Shown here in pieces: positions 21,955-30,800 of a stretch of DNA of 64,000 nt; position 1 is the stretch's first letter; each line of letters begins with the position of its first letter. The position numbers and the translations under genes are program-made. The notes below the pieces were generated by a model, which was not told where the DNA came from, did no database searches, and saw only the letters and a list, made by a program, of their open reading frames with translations. The stretch comes from Arthrobacter sp. SX1312. GTDB taxonomy: Bacteria > Actinomycetota > Actinomycetes > Actinomycetales > Micrococcaceae. The stretch is from positions 291,940 through 355,939 of the forward strand of contig NZ_PJIM01000001.1 in the NCBI RefSeq assembly GCF_002929295.1, read 5' to 3'.

Positions 21955-22605
21955 TTAGATGGGGATGCCGGGTAGTCCGACGAGTGTCCGGCGACGTCCG
22001 GTGGCGGGGTCGCCGATGCCTCCCGGGGCGGTGGGAACGGTCCACCCTTCGGGGAGGTACTGCAGGGGGTCCACGCGCCCCCAGTTCCTGGCGATGTAGA
22101 CCCGGTCGAGGAGGACTGCTGAGGTGTGGAGGTGCGGGCCTCCGGAGCGGCCGGACCCGGGCTGCTCGTCCGGATCGCCGCCGGAGAGCATGATCCGCGT
22201 GTTGAGGCCGACGTCGGCGCCGGACTGGACGAGGACCTGACGGCCGTGCGCGTAGTAGGTGCCGAAGGGGAAGCCCACGATGGCCGAGTGGTCGATGCAG
22301 ATGATGTTGCCCGAGGGCCACCCGCCGGCGCCGAAAATGAACGCCCACTTTGCTGCGCACCATTCGGGCATATTCTGGCCGAGGCCGGCGAAGTCGACAT
22401 GGCCCGCCTGCATCGGGACGACAGGCGTTCCTACTGCAGATCCTTGGTCCAGGCCGTCGTGCCCGTCGTCCTGGTAGTTCCCGTACTTGGCGACGAGCTG
22501 CTGAATGGGATTGCCGTATCGGTCCCCGATGACGCCCGCGGTGGCGAGGGCCCCGTAGAGCTGGGTGATGGCGGCCGGGACGGGCAGTTGCACGAGAGCA
22601 CTCAC
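21955..22605 (-). CDS. M23 (LytM-type) peptidoglycan endopeptidase, second lysin
   Basis: 216 aa from a GTG start that overlaps the stop of the GH25 gene (GTGA). Zinc ligands of the LytM fold are visible: His49 and Asp53 in DDGHDGLDQG, His120 in YYAHG, and the His-x-His pair at 158-160 in GGPHLHTS. The enzyme would cut peptide cross-bridges in host peptidoglycan, complementing the muramidase. There is no signal peptide, so a holin must release it. Together the two coupled genes form a split endolysin. Confidence 0.88.
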   Translation of the reverse strand: MSALVQLPVPAAITQLYGALATAGVIGDRYGNPIQQLVAKYGNYQDDGHDGLDQGSAVGTPVVPMQAGHVDFAGLGQNMPEWCAAKWAFIFGAGGWPSGNIICIDHSAIVGFPFGTYYAHGRQVLVQSGADVGLNTRIMLSGGDPDEQPGSGRSGGPHLHTSAVLLDRVYIARNWGRVDPLQYLPEGWTVPTAPGGIGDPATGRRRTLVGLPGIPI

Positions 22606-23261
22606 GGGACTCTCACATTCACCCCGGGGACCAGGTCCCGACCGGTGCTCGCGTCCCAAAGATCCTCGTAGGCGATGTTCAGGTCGAGGTTGCCGCCGTA
22701 GCCCGGCAGGTAGCCGTTCTGTGTGTACTGCCAGATCGGAGGGTGGCCCCATCCGGTGGCGACGAACTGCGCCCACAGCGGTAGGTTCGGGACTCGGTAG
22801 CCGTGGATCGGCGCGTCGTTCCCGTAGTAGGCCAGCCAGAGCTTGACGCCGAGCGCTTGCACGCGGGACCAGTCGAAGGACGTCGCGACGCTGAGGTTGC
22901 AGTACAGCAGGGGTGTAGTCCCGGTGGCACCGGCGACGATGTCGAGCCAGCGGTAGGCCCATGCGGTGTCGTGGACGGGTGCGGGCGGTTCCCAGTCGAG
23001 GACGGGGACGTCGCCGGGCTGGGCGAGTGCACGCCACAGCTCGAGGAAGTGCTGGGCCTCGGCTTCGGGTTTGGTCCACGGGAAGCCGTCGCCGGCGAAG
23101 TGGTAGAAGCCTGCCCGGCGGGGCGCGGCGAAGCGCTGTTTGAGCGCGTGCGGGTTGATGTACCCGGTCCCGCCGGTGGCCTTGATGATGGCGAAGTCGG
23201 CGCTCACGAGCGCGGGGATGTTCGCGGGCTGGTGGGCGCTGACGTCGATGCCGTGGAGCAT
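22602..23261 (-). CDS. GH25 muramidase endolysin
   Basis: 219 aa, a single glycoside hydrolase family 25 barrel that cleaves the MurNAc-GlcNAc bond. The N-terminus GIDVSAHQ supplies the conserved Asp6, and PVLDWEPP provides Asp89 and catalytic Glu91. IKATGGTGYINPHALKQR and AGFYHFAGDG are further family blocks. There is no separate cell-wall-binding repeat. Translation of the M23 enzyme is coupled to it. Confidence 0.93.
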   Translation of the reverse strand: MLHGIDVSAHQPANIPALVSADFAIIKATGGTGYINPHALKQRFAAPRRAGFYHFAGDGFPWTKPEAEAQHFLELWRALAQPGDVPVLDWEPPAPVHDTAWAYRWLDIVAGATGTTPLLYCNLSVATSFDWSRVQALGVKLWLAYYGNDAPIHGYRVPNLPLWAQFVATGWGHPPIWQYTQNGYLPGYGGNLDLNIAYEDLWDASTGRDLVPGVNVRVP

Positions 23262-23270
23262 GGCTTCCTC

Positions 23271-23636
23271 CTAGATGTGGATGCCGTTGGGTGGCGGGGT
23301 GGGAATCTCGTCTGCTAGGCCGTTGCCTCGGATGACCGCGATGAGCTTGTAGCAGTAGGTGATCAGCGCATTGTTGTGATCGCGCACGAGCCCGACCTCG
23401 GTGCGGAGCTTGCTGACTTCGTCCTTCTGCGCGTTCATCTCGGTGCGCAGCTCAGTGACGTCGGAGCGCAGCCCGGCGATCATGCTGTCGCGGTCAGCGA
23501 TGGTGTCGCGTCGCTCGGTCAGCCGTTCGGTGACGGAGTCTCTTTTGCGGGTGGAACGGTAGGTGAACCAGGCGACGGCGACGAGGCCCGCGCTGGTGAT
23601 CAGCGTCCCTAGGACCGTGAGCACGGTGTCAACCAT
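23271..23636 (-). CDS. Holin-like protein, one membrane span plus coiled coil
   Basis: 121 aa. An N-terminal hydrophobic helix (about residues 4-24, VLTVLGTLITSAGLVAVAWF) is followed by a heptad-rich region (about 30-90, TELRTEMNAQKDEVSKLRTE) and a Pro-rich end. It sits directly upstream of the GH25 lysin in the transcript, the usual holin position in actinophages. Holin identity is inferred; a membrane-bound spacer protein is an alternative. Confidence 0.7.
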   Translation of the reverse strand: MVDTVLTVLGTLITSAGLVAVAWFTYRSTRKRDSVTERLTERRDTIADRDSMIAGLRSDVTELRTEMNAQKDEVSKLRTEVGLVRDHNNALITYCYKLIAVIRGNGLADEIPTPPPNGIHI

Positions 23637-24048
23637 TCGGCACCTCCCGGTCGAGCCTGTTGATCATCCGGGACACGCAGACCACTGTGACTGCGGTGGC
23701 AAGGTAGGTGGCTGCTGTGATCCATGAGGCCCGGGACGCATCCCAGCCCTGCTCGAACGCCTTCGTCGCCGCTACCCAGATATAGATGCCCGCCCACAGA
23801 GTTGACATGGCGGCCATGACGGCGAGGGCGAGAGCGTGGTCCCTGCGGAAGGCCTGCACTAAGAGCAGGACGCAGACGACGGCCCACACTGCACCCCAGA
23901 AGGGGATCGGGATTGGCCATTGCAGAAGGACGACCGGGGTGAATGTCGGGTGTTCGGAGGGTAGGTAAGCCATTGCCCTGCCGAGGGAGACTACAGCCAG
24001 GCAGAGCATGATGACGCCGCGGGGCCCGTATGGCTTGAGCCTCGGCAT
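23629..24048 (-). CDS. Four-span membrane protein in the lysis cassette
   Basis: 139 aa from MPRLKPYGPRG at 24048 (an upstream in-frame start at 24090 lacks support). Four hydrophobic segments lie at about residues 11-28, 44-64, 70-92 and 105-128. It overlaps the next gene by 8 bp. The topology fits a second holin, an antiholin, or the small membrane proteins that actinophages often encode in pairs with holins. Confidence 0.7.
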   Translation of the reverse strand: MPRLKPYGPRGVIMLCLAVVSLGRAMAYLPSEHPTFTPVVLLQWPIPIPFWGAVWAVVCVLLLVQAFRRDHALALAVMAAMSTLWAGIYIWVAATKAFEQGWDASRASWITAATYLATAVTVVCVSRMINRLDREVPNG

Positions 24049-24053
24049 GGCCC

Positions 24054-24707
24054 TCAGCCGATCTTCGTGATCGAGAGGAGGTGCTTGCACTCCACCGCTT
24101 GGAGTGTGAGGAAGTTGAAGCGGACGCGGGCGCCGGCGGGTAGGTAGATGCTGGGTCGCTCGGCTGTCACATCGAAGGTGTTCGAGAGTGCCTTCTGTGC
24201 GAGGACCTGGTTGTTGGAGTCGCGGCGGATAGTGATGTACCCGTTGGCGCCGCTACTGAAGTCGGTGACAGCCCACGACAGCGCGTAGATACCCTCGAGT
24301 GCGACCTCGACCATGTTGTTCACTGGGAAGCTGAACTGGGATGGGTTGCGGGACGCGCCCCCGTTGACGCCAGCTGTCAGTTCTGACGGCGTGCCGGGGC
24401 CCCAAAGGCTGTTGGCAAGGTTCACCCCGGCGGTACGCGCGATCTCGAGGTGAATCGCGCCGGAGTTGCTGATCCAGCGGGCCCCGGTCCATGTCTCGAT
24501 GAGGCCGGGAAGATCTGCTCGAGCGACGCTGAGGTTCAAGGGCAGGGTGTTGTTCGGGAACAGAGCGGCGAGCGCGTCGCGGGCGGCCGCGTTTTCGACA
24601 GGGACTGTGAGGAGCGCTGACTCGAAGGCATTTTTCAGGTCGGCGGTGAGGTTGTACGGGTCGGAGCCGACAGGGATTTCGACGCGGTTGCGGGTTTTCG
24701 CTGGCAT
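24054..24707 (-). CDS. Minor tail / tail-tip protein
   Basis: 217 aa. The N-terminal 40 residues (PYNLTADLKNAFESA) resemble the base of tail fibre proteins, and the remaining beta-rich sequence ends in a compact domain with alternating hydrophobic strands (about 130-217). Location between tail-tip genes and the lysis cassette supports a structural role, perhaps a second fibre or spike. No enzymatic motif was seen. Confidence 0.7.
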   Translation of the reverse strand: MPAKTRNRVEIPVGSDPYNLTADLKNAFESALLTVPVENAAARDALAALFPNNTLPLNLSVARADLPGLIETWTGARWISNSGAIHLEIARTAGVNLANSLWGPGTPSELTAGVNGGASRNPSQFSFPVNNMVEVALEGIYALSWAVTDFSSGANGYITIRRDSNNQVLAQKALSNTFDVTAERPSIYLPAGARVRFNFLTLQAVECKHLLSITKIG

Positions 24708-24716
24708 GGGGGTCTC

Positions 24717-25691
24717 CTAGTAGGACCAGTCGAGGATGAGGGCCCCGGATTCCGGGGATCGTGATGTTGCGCCTTGCATGGCCGCGAATGGTTCGCCGAA
24801 GATCGCGATGCCGCCGCCGGCGGCGATTATCTGCCCGAATTCGGGTGGCAGTTCGATCCATGCAGGGCCCTTGCCTGGCGCTGCGGTCCAGTTGAAGGGG
24901 CCCGCTACCCGGTTGGTGTCTCCGCCGGGCTGATTGGGGTTGGTGTGGGCGTAGAAGTGGAAGGTCGCGGGCTGGCCGTGGTTGCCGACGTCGAGGCGCT
25001 GTCCGGTACGGAACTGCACCTTCGTGATGCTCCGGCCGATGAGGTTCCGGAACTGGTTGCCGTAGAACCAGGCTCCGGTGACGGATGCGTTCCCGTAAGA
25101 GCCCTGATAGACCTTGTTTCCGTCTCCGGCGTAGCTCCCCCAGCTGTTGCCCTGGATCCAAAAGGTTCGGGATCCGATCGCGGCCCCGGACTGGTACCCG
25201 GTGCGGGGCCGGGCCGGAGGCGGGGGAGGAGGGGCGATGACCGCGGGTGGACGCTGGACCGCGGTGATGGTGGCCTTGCCCATGGCGCGGACCCTGCCGG
25301 CGCCCCAGTCCAGGTGGACGATGTCATCGAGGACGTAGGGCCCGTTGACCTGCTCGGCGTCGTAGGTGACGCCGAGCGCTTCAACCTTGATCGTGGGAGA
25401 CCCGGCGGGCACCTGCGTGACCCTGCCCGTCCTCGGCCGCGGCTGAGCGGTCGACCGGGAGGCGACATGCGCGCGAGATTGGCCAATGCCCGCCGTGTGG
25501 AACTCGACGTTCACCGGGTCCCCGTCGTCGACGACCATTGGGTCCGCCCACGTGCACTCGATGATGTTGCCGTCCACGTTGACCTTCCGGATCCCGTCCG
25601 CGGTGACCACGGTCCCCAGCCGGGACCGCGAGCGCCCGGGGTCGATCTTCCCTATCAGTACGTCCAGGGACATCAGTACGTCCAGGGACAT
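24717..25691 (-). CDS. Minor tail protein with proline linker
   Basis: 324 aa. Residues 1-150 are beta-rich with an OB-like character (GKATITAVQ), followed by a Pro-rich hinge PPPPPPARPRTG (about 157-168) and a C-terminal beta domain (about 170-324) that could be carbohydrate-binding. The start at 25691 has GGAGG 5 nt upstream; a tandem 18-bp duplication repeats the first six codons so that the protein opens MSLDVLMSLDVL. It is a tail-tip component by position. Confidence 0.75.
   Translation of the reverse strand: MSLDVLMSLDVLIGKIDPGRSRSRLGTVVTADGIRKVNVDGNIIECTWADPMVVDDGDPVNVEFHTAGIGQSRAHVASRSTAQPRPRTGRVTQVPAGSPTIKVEALGVTYDAEQVNGPYVLDDIVHLDWGAGRVRAMGKATITAVQRPPAVIAPPPPPPARPRTGYQSGAAIGSRTFWIQGNSWGSYAGDGNKVYQGSYGNASVTGAWFYGNQFRNLIGRSITKVQFRTGQRLDVGNHGQPATFHFYAHTNPNQPGGDTNRVAGPFNWTAAPGKGPAWIELPPEFGQIIAAGGGIAIFGEPFAAMQGATSRSPESGALILDWSY
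25656..25691. repeat. 18-bp tandem duplication spanning a start codon
   Basis: Two adjacent exact copies of CAGTACGTCCAGGGACAT (25656-25673 and 25674-25691) cover the first six codons of the minor tail gene on the minus strand. Only the outer copy has a ribosome binding site. It is in frame and so tolerated. Confidence 0.9.
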
Positions 25692-25714
25692 GGCACCTCC
25701 ACGGTCTTGTCGGG

Positions 25715-27058
25715 TCAGGAGCGGGCGTCGTCTCCGCTGAGGTTCATCTGGTCGATGGTCCGCAGCGGGTTCACGGTTTCGAGCGTCAGGGGAGGCCGGG
25801 TGTCGGTGATCTTGTCTGCGATCGAGTGGTTCTTCAGGGCCCGGGCGACGTCCGAGAGGAGGCAGCGGACCAGCAACGTCATCTCATTGACCCGCCCGCC
25901 GGAACCGCCGAGGGACATGTCGACGACCTCCCCGTTGAACGGAACGAGCCTGCCGTCGACCTGCGGGGCCTCGACGGTGACCTGGTCACCGCACTGGATC
26001 GCTGGGTTCGGCAGGCACTGGACAGACACGTTGACGGTCTGCGAGGTCAGCCGGTTCAGGACCAGCGACTCCGCAGCCTTGTAGGCCTTCGCGTCCGAGT
26101 TCATCAGGGGATTGTCGTTGCGGACCACGCGCCGTCCGAACGGGCCGCCCACCCGGAAAGGGCCGGTGGTGATCTCGTAGCGGCCGATGACGGGCACGTC
26201 GACCTCGCGGGCCTGCCCGTCCACGACCTGGGTGTCCTTCCGCGTCGAGGTGACGACGCCGATGTTGTAGACCTCGTCGACGTTCTGCGAGCGCTTGAGG
26301 TTGATCAGGACGCCGTTGGAGCCGCCAGCGAGGACGGCGACCGGCTCGGGGCTCTTGACGTAGCAGTCGAGTTCCCCGTCCCCGGTCATGCGGTAGGTCG
26401 CGCCGACCATGGCGAGGAGGTCCTGGATGGCTTCGAGGCGGTTCGCCTCGTAGACGACGTTGCGGGGGACGGTGGCGTCGGTGATGCCGCGGAACCGGAC
26501 GGGCATGGTGTCGCCGACGAGGCGGGTCACTTCGGAGATCACGGTCGGGGTCGACGGGTTCTCGGGGGCCAGGAACTCGTCGGAGTCGAGTTCGGCGGTG
26601 AGCTCGTGGGCGGTGACGGACACGGAGGAGCCGAGGGACTGCGCGACGTGCCGGTAGTGGGGTGGGAGGTCCGAGTCGGGGGCTACGTACCCGTCCTCGC
26701 GGATGACCCGGAATGCCCAGGACTCTTCGGTGTCGTTGCCGGTGATGCGGTACCAGCCGACCCTGATGTCGTCGCCTTCCCCGCCGACCTGGTAGAGGAC
26801 CTGCACGCGGGCGCCGCCGACGCCGAGCGGGTCATCGAAGAGCCACGGCCCAAGCTTGCCGTCCGGGTCCTTGATCTCCATGCTGAGTGAGCCCTGCACC
26901 TTTTCACGGTCCTCGCCCTTCCATGGCAGGGACCAGGACACGACCGGCAGCGGGTCGGGGTAGACGAGCCGGCCGTCGTACCAGACCCAGCACACGAGGC
27001 CGTCGCCGGACCGGGACCCGGTCAGGGCCTGCCAGGTGTTCTCGCTGATCGGGCGCAT
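25715..27058 (-). CDS. Tail-tip / baseplate hub protein (DUF5047-like)
   Basis: 447 aa from ATG 27058. The opening MRPISENTWQALTGS and the pattern in which a lead strand contains WYDGRLVYPD resemble DUF5047-type minor tail proteins of actinophages, which occupy this place after the distal tail protein. The middle region (about 170-330) is typical of hub proteins that bind neighbouring subunits. It probably forms part of the tail tip that contacts the cell. Confidence 0.75.
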   Translation of the reverse strand: MRPISENTWQALTGSRSGDGLVCWVWYDGRLVYPDPLPVVSWSLPWKGEDREKVQGSLSMEIKDPDGKLGPWLFDDPLGVGGARVQVLYQVGGEGDDIRVGWYRITGNDTEESWAFRVIREDGYVAPDSDLPPHYRHVAQSLGSSVSVTAHELTAELDSDEFLAPENPSTPTVISEVTRLVGDTMPVRFRGITDATVPRNVVYEANRLEAIQDLLAMVGATYRMTGDGELDCYVKSPEPVAVLAGGSNGVLINLKRSQNVDEVYNIGVVTSTRKDTQVVDGQAREVDVPVIGRYEITTGPFRVGGPFGRRVVRNDNPLMNSDAKAYKAAESLVLNRLTSQTVNVSVQCLPNPAIQCGDQVTVEAPQVDGRLVPFNGEVVDMSLGGSGGRVNEMTLLVRCLLSDVARALKNHSIADKITDTRPPLTLETVNPLRTIDQMNLSGDDARS

Positions 27059-27066
27059 GCAGCCTC

Positions 27067-27897
27067 CTAGACGTTCGCTGGGTTCTTCTGGTCTTCGAGG
27101 TACGCGCGGCCGCCGGCGGCGGCCCGCTTCTGGTCGTAGGTCGCGAAGATGTCCGCGACGTCCTGATAGGTCCACAGGGCCACCAGGATCTTGGCGGAGG
27201 ACCCGCGGACCGTGTCTCCGGTCGTCTCCCACACGGTGACCTGGTCACCCGGCAGCGGGTTGGACTCGGTGACCGTGCCGGCGGCGTAGGACGCGCTGGC
27301 GGGGACGCGGGCACCCCACTCGGGCAGGCCCCGGATGACGAGAATCGCGGTACCTGCCACGAGGTCCCGCATCCGCAGATTCTCTTCCTCGCCGCGGGTC
27401 AGCATCGACAGCGGCACACCGGAGGCGGCTTGCCGCACCCCGCCGATACCGACCGGTGTGTTGGATCCCATGATCTGGAACGTGCTGATGTCGGAGGCGT
27501 AGGACATCTTCGCGAACGTGCCCGAGACGAGGACCGCCGGTCCGCCCTGCGCGTTGCGGTGCATGACCCGGACGGCCGTGGCCGGGTTCAGTGGGTCCTG
27601 CACGTACCCGAAATCCGCGTCGACGGTCACCTCCCCGGTGATGCCTTGCACGCCTGCGTCCGGTCCGCCCACGACCTCGAGCTCGAAGGAGACCGAGCGA
27701 CCGAGGGGCACCTCCCAGTCGTCCCAGTATGCGGAGTCGACCACGTCCACCATCCGCGCGCCCCGGACCGGGACGCGCTGCCCGTCAGCGGTCCGCCAGA
27801 CCGACACCACGTGCTCACCGGGCGCGAGCCCGGTGAGCGTGATGCCGGCCCGAGGGCAGGGCTCGTCGAGTATCGCCTCAACTGCCAGCTCAACCAT
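27067..27897 (-). CDS. Distal-tail-like minor tail protein
   Basis: 276 aa directly after the tape measure gene, overlapping its stop (TGATG). It is largely beta-structured. The gene order tape measure, distal tail protein, hub is standard in siphoviruses, so this is the likely Dit-type ring protein joining tail tube to tip. The assignment is positional; I do not see a diagnostic motif. Confidence 0.72.
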   Translation of the reverse strand: MVELAVEAILDEPCPRAGITLTGLAPGEHVVSVWRTADGQRVPVRGARMVDVVDSAYWDDWEVPLGRSVSFELEVVGGPDAGVQGITGEVTVDADFGYVQDPLNPATAVRVMHRNAQGGPAVLVSGTFAKMSYASDISTFQIMGSNTPVGIGGVRQAASGVPLSMLTRGEEENLRMRDLVAGTAILVIRGLPEWGARVPASASYAAGTVTESNPLPGDQVTVWETTGDTVRGSSAKILVALWTYQDVADIFATYDQKRAAAGGRAYLEDQKNPANV

Positions 27898-30800
27898 CAG
27901 CGCCCCACCCTCGTGTATCGCGCCCCGGAGGCCGCATCGTTGATCCCGCGGCGAACCTCGCCGCGGATGGTTCCCATTAGCTCACCGGAGTCGAGCACCA
28001 GCTGGCCCTCGAACCAGCCGCCGCCCGCCTGCGCTTGCGCCTGCGCTGCGACGAACCGGTCCCGGGCGGCGAGCTGACCCGGTGTGTGGATCAGCTCCGG
28101 CTTCCGGGTCTTGTTCTGGATCAGGAACGGCCGGCCCCCATTGGTGGGTACCTCTCCGCCTGTGTCGTACAGGGTCGGAAACTGGCTTTGCGGGGCGAGT
28201 TTCCCGAGGCCGAGGATGTTCTTCGCGCCGTCCCAGATGTTGGACGCGATGTCCTTCAGGGCGCCGATCTTGTCCGACATCCACTTCGTGGCCATCGTCA
28301 GCACTTCCTTCCCAGCGCCGACGGCGAGGTCGACGAAGGTACCCGCTCCGGGGAAGTTGCTCCTGATGCTGTCGATCAGGCCGTCCGCGATCTTCCGGAA
28401 CGGCCCGAGGATCGTGTCCAGCAGGCCCTTGCCGTCGCCCCCACCGTCGACGTCCCCGACGGGCGTCGCGACGTTCCCGCTGCCCGGAGGCCCGTAAATG
28501 GACCGGAGGGCGGCGGCGTCAGCCGCCGTCACCCGGTTGTGGCTGAACATGTTGTCGTAGTTCATGATTGAGTAGGCGCCCGTTGCCATCGCATGCGGGA
28601 GGCCGATGGCATGGCCGACCTCGTGCGCGGCGACAGTCCGCCTCTGAATGGGGCTCATGTACCGCGCGGCGGGGTTGAATCTGATCCCGGAGTTCGCGTA
28701 GTAGCCGGCCCAACCCCCATTAAGGATGTTCCCGTAGAGGGAAGGGCCTTCACTTGCCCCGACAATAGGTTCGGGCCCTGACCTCGCCCCGTTCGGGATA
28801 AGGGTCAGGTTCGCCAACCCGTTCCACATCCTGACCGCCTGGTTCAGGAACCAGTGTGAGTTCGAGGCGGCGTCGCCGTTGATGCGCACACGGTTCGCGC
28901 CATCAATGGCCTGGACGTCTCGCCCGGAGAAGGACGGGATGCCGCCGTAAACACTGGAGCCGACAGCGAGCTGAGGCGACTCGCCGATGGTCGCGGCGAG
29001 GCCCTTCAGGCCGTGGGTCTTCAGCCCGTGAGCAATCGCGGCCAGAGTCTTCGGCCCGGCGGCCGCAGTGGCGTCGGCATCGAACACGAACTCGCGCCCG
29101 TGTACGTCGCCGGCCTTCATGCCTCGCGGTAGGTCCCCGGTGTAGCCGCCGCTCTTGAAGCCGCGCGGGAGCGCGATGTCCGGGAGCCGGCCGACCTTGA
29201 CCTTGTCCGCGATCTTGTTGACGTTGGCGATCAGGCCCTTGTTGAGGACCGTGTCGACGACGAACCGGATCGGGGACTTCGCAAGGTTCTCGAGTCCCTT
29301 GAACCACTTCCCAGCCGCATCGACGCCCAGCTTGAAGGCTAGCGGCACCTTGTTCTGGATGATGTCCGCGATGCCGTCGAAAATCGGCTTCAGGGTCCGG
29401 TCGTAGACGCCGCGCACGACGCCGCCGACCTTGTCCATGGCCGGCTTGATGGCGTTGTTGTACAGCCAGGAAAAGACCGGGCCGAGGGTGTTGCGGAAGA
29501 AGCCGACGACTGTCTGGAAGATGACCGTCCACCCGCGGACCTGCGTCGAGATCAGCCCGGAGATGAAGCCGAATACCGGGGTAATGATCAAATCTCGGAA
29601 CCAGGTGAAGATCGCGCCGAGGGTCCCCCGCACGAAGGCCACCACGAGACCGAAAATCGCCTGTGCCCGCGCCCACCAGGAGGAGATGATCGCGCCGGCG
29701 GCCGCGAAGACTGGGACGATCGTTCCCCGCCAGAAAGCCATGAAGGCTGGGATCAGGATGTTCCGGACCACCGCGACGATGATCTGGAAGATCTTCGAGG
29801 CCAGCATCCAGAAGGAGTTCAGGACCACTCCGATGCCGGCGAAGACCGGCTGTGCGACGGCGAGCGCGTTGCGGAAGGCGCCGACGACCCAGCCTGCTGC
29901 CGCCTGGATGCCGGCGAAGGCGGGCCGAATGACGTTCGTATAGAGCCAGGACGCGGCTGCGCCGATGGCAGCGAAGACCTGCTGTGTGATCGGCAGGACC
30001 GTGGTCTGGAACCACGACACGACGGCGCCCACGGCCGCCTGTATTCCGGCCCAGGCGGCCCGCACGATTTGCTGGCCGACTTCGGTCTGGGTGAAGAACC
30101 ACACGAGGCCGGCGACGAGCAGGCCGATGGCCGTGATGATCAGGCCGATCGGGTTGGCACGCATGACGAGGTTCAGCCCGCGCTGCGCGATGGTGGTCAG
30201 GCCGAGCGAGCGAGCCAGGCCGCCGTTGGCGAGTGACATCGCTGCGGTGGACAGCGCCATCCGGGTTCGGGTGATGGCGCCGGCGTTCGTGGTGGTGTTG
30301 TTCGTCGTCTGGGCGAGCGTGCTGGTGGCCAGAGCGCGTGTTTGCTGCCCTTCGAGGCGGATCGCAGTGAGCCGCAGGATGTTGTTCAGCGTGATGACCG
30401 GAGTCATTGCCAGCTGTGCCGCCTGCAAACCCATCGTGCCCTGAGCGGCGGCCAGTGATGCGACCTTCCAGGCGACGAACCCGGCGACGATCAACGGCAT
30501 GAACCGGATGATCGTGTCCACATGCTCGGCGAGGAACGCGAGCGCTCCGGTGACGACAGTCAGGCCGAAGGCTGCGAGCTTGACCAGCCCGCCTGTGATG
30601 GCGGGCAGCTGGTTGGCGAATTCCCGCCCGGCTGGGGCGAGGGTGGTCAGGGACTGGCCGATGCTTCCCAGCTGGGCTCCAGCGACCCCTCCGACGCCGC
30701 TGAGCGAGGAGACGAAGCCGTTGAAGGACGAGAAGTCGAGGAGTTTCAGGGAATCCCAGATTTGCCGGGCGCCGTATCCGACCCGTTCCATGAACCCGGG

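Noticed and set aside
21474-22400. 308-codon frame beginning in the M23 lysin
   Set aside because: The part before MADETLEQ is Ser/Pro/Thr-rich shadow of the lysin; the ATG at 21944 has its own ribosome binding site.
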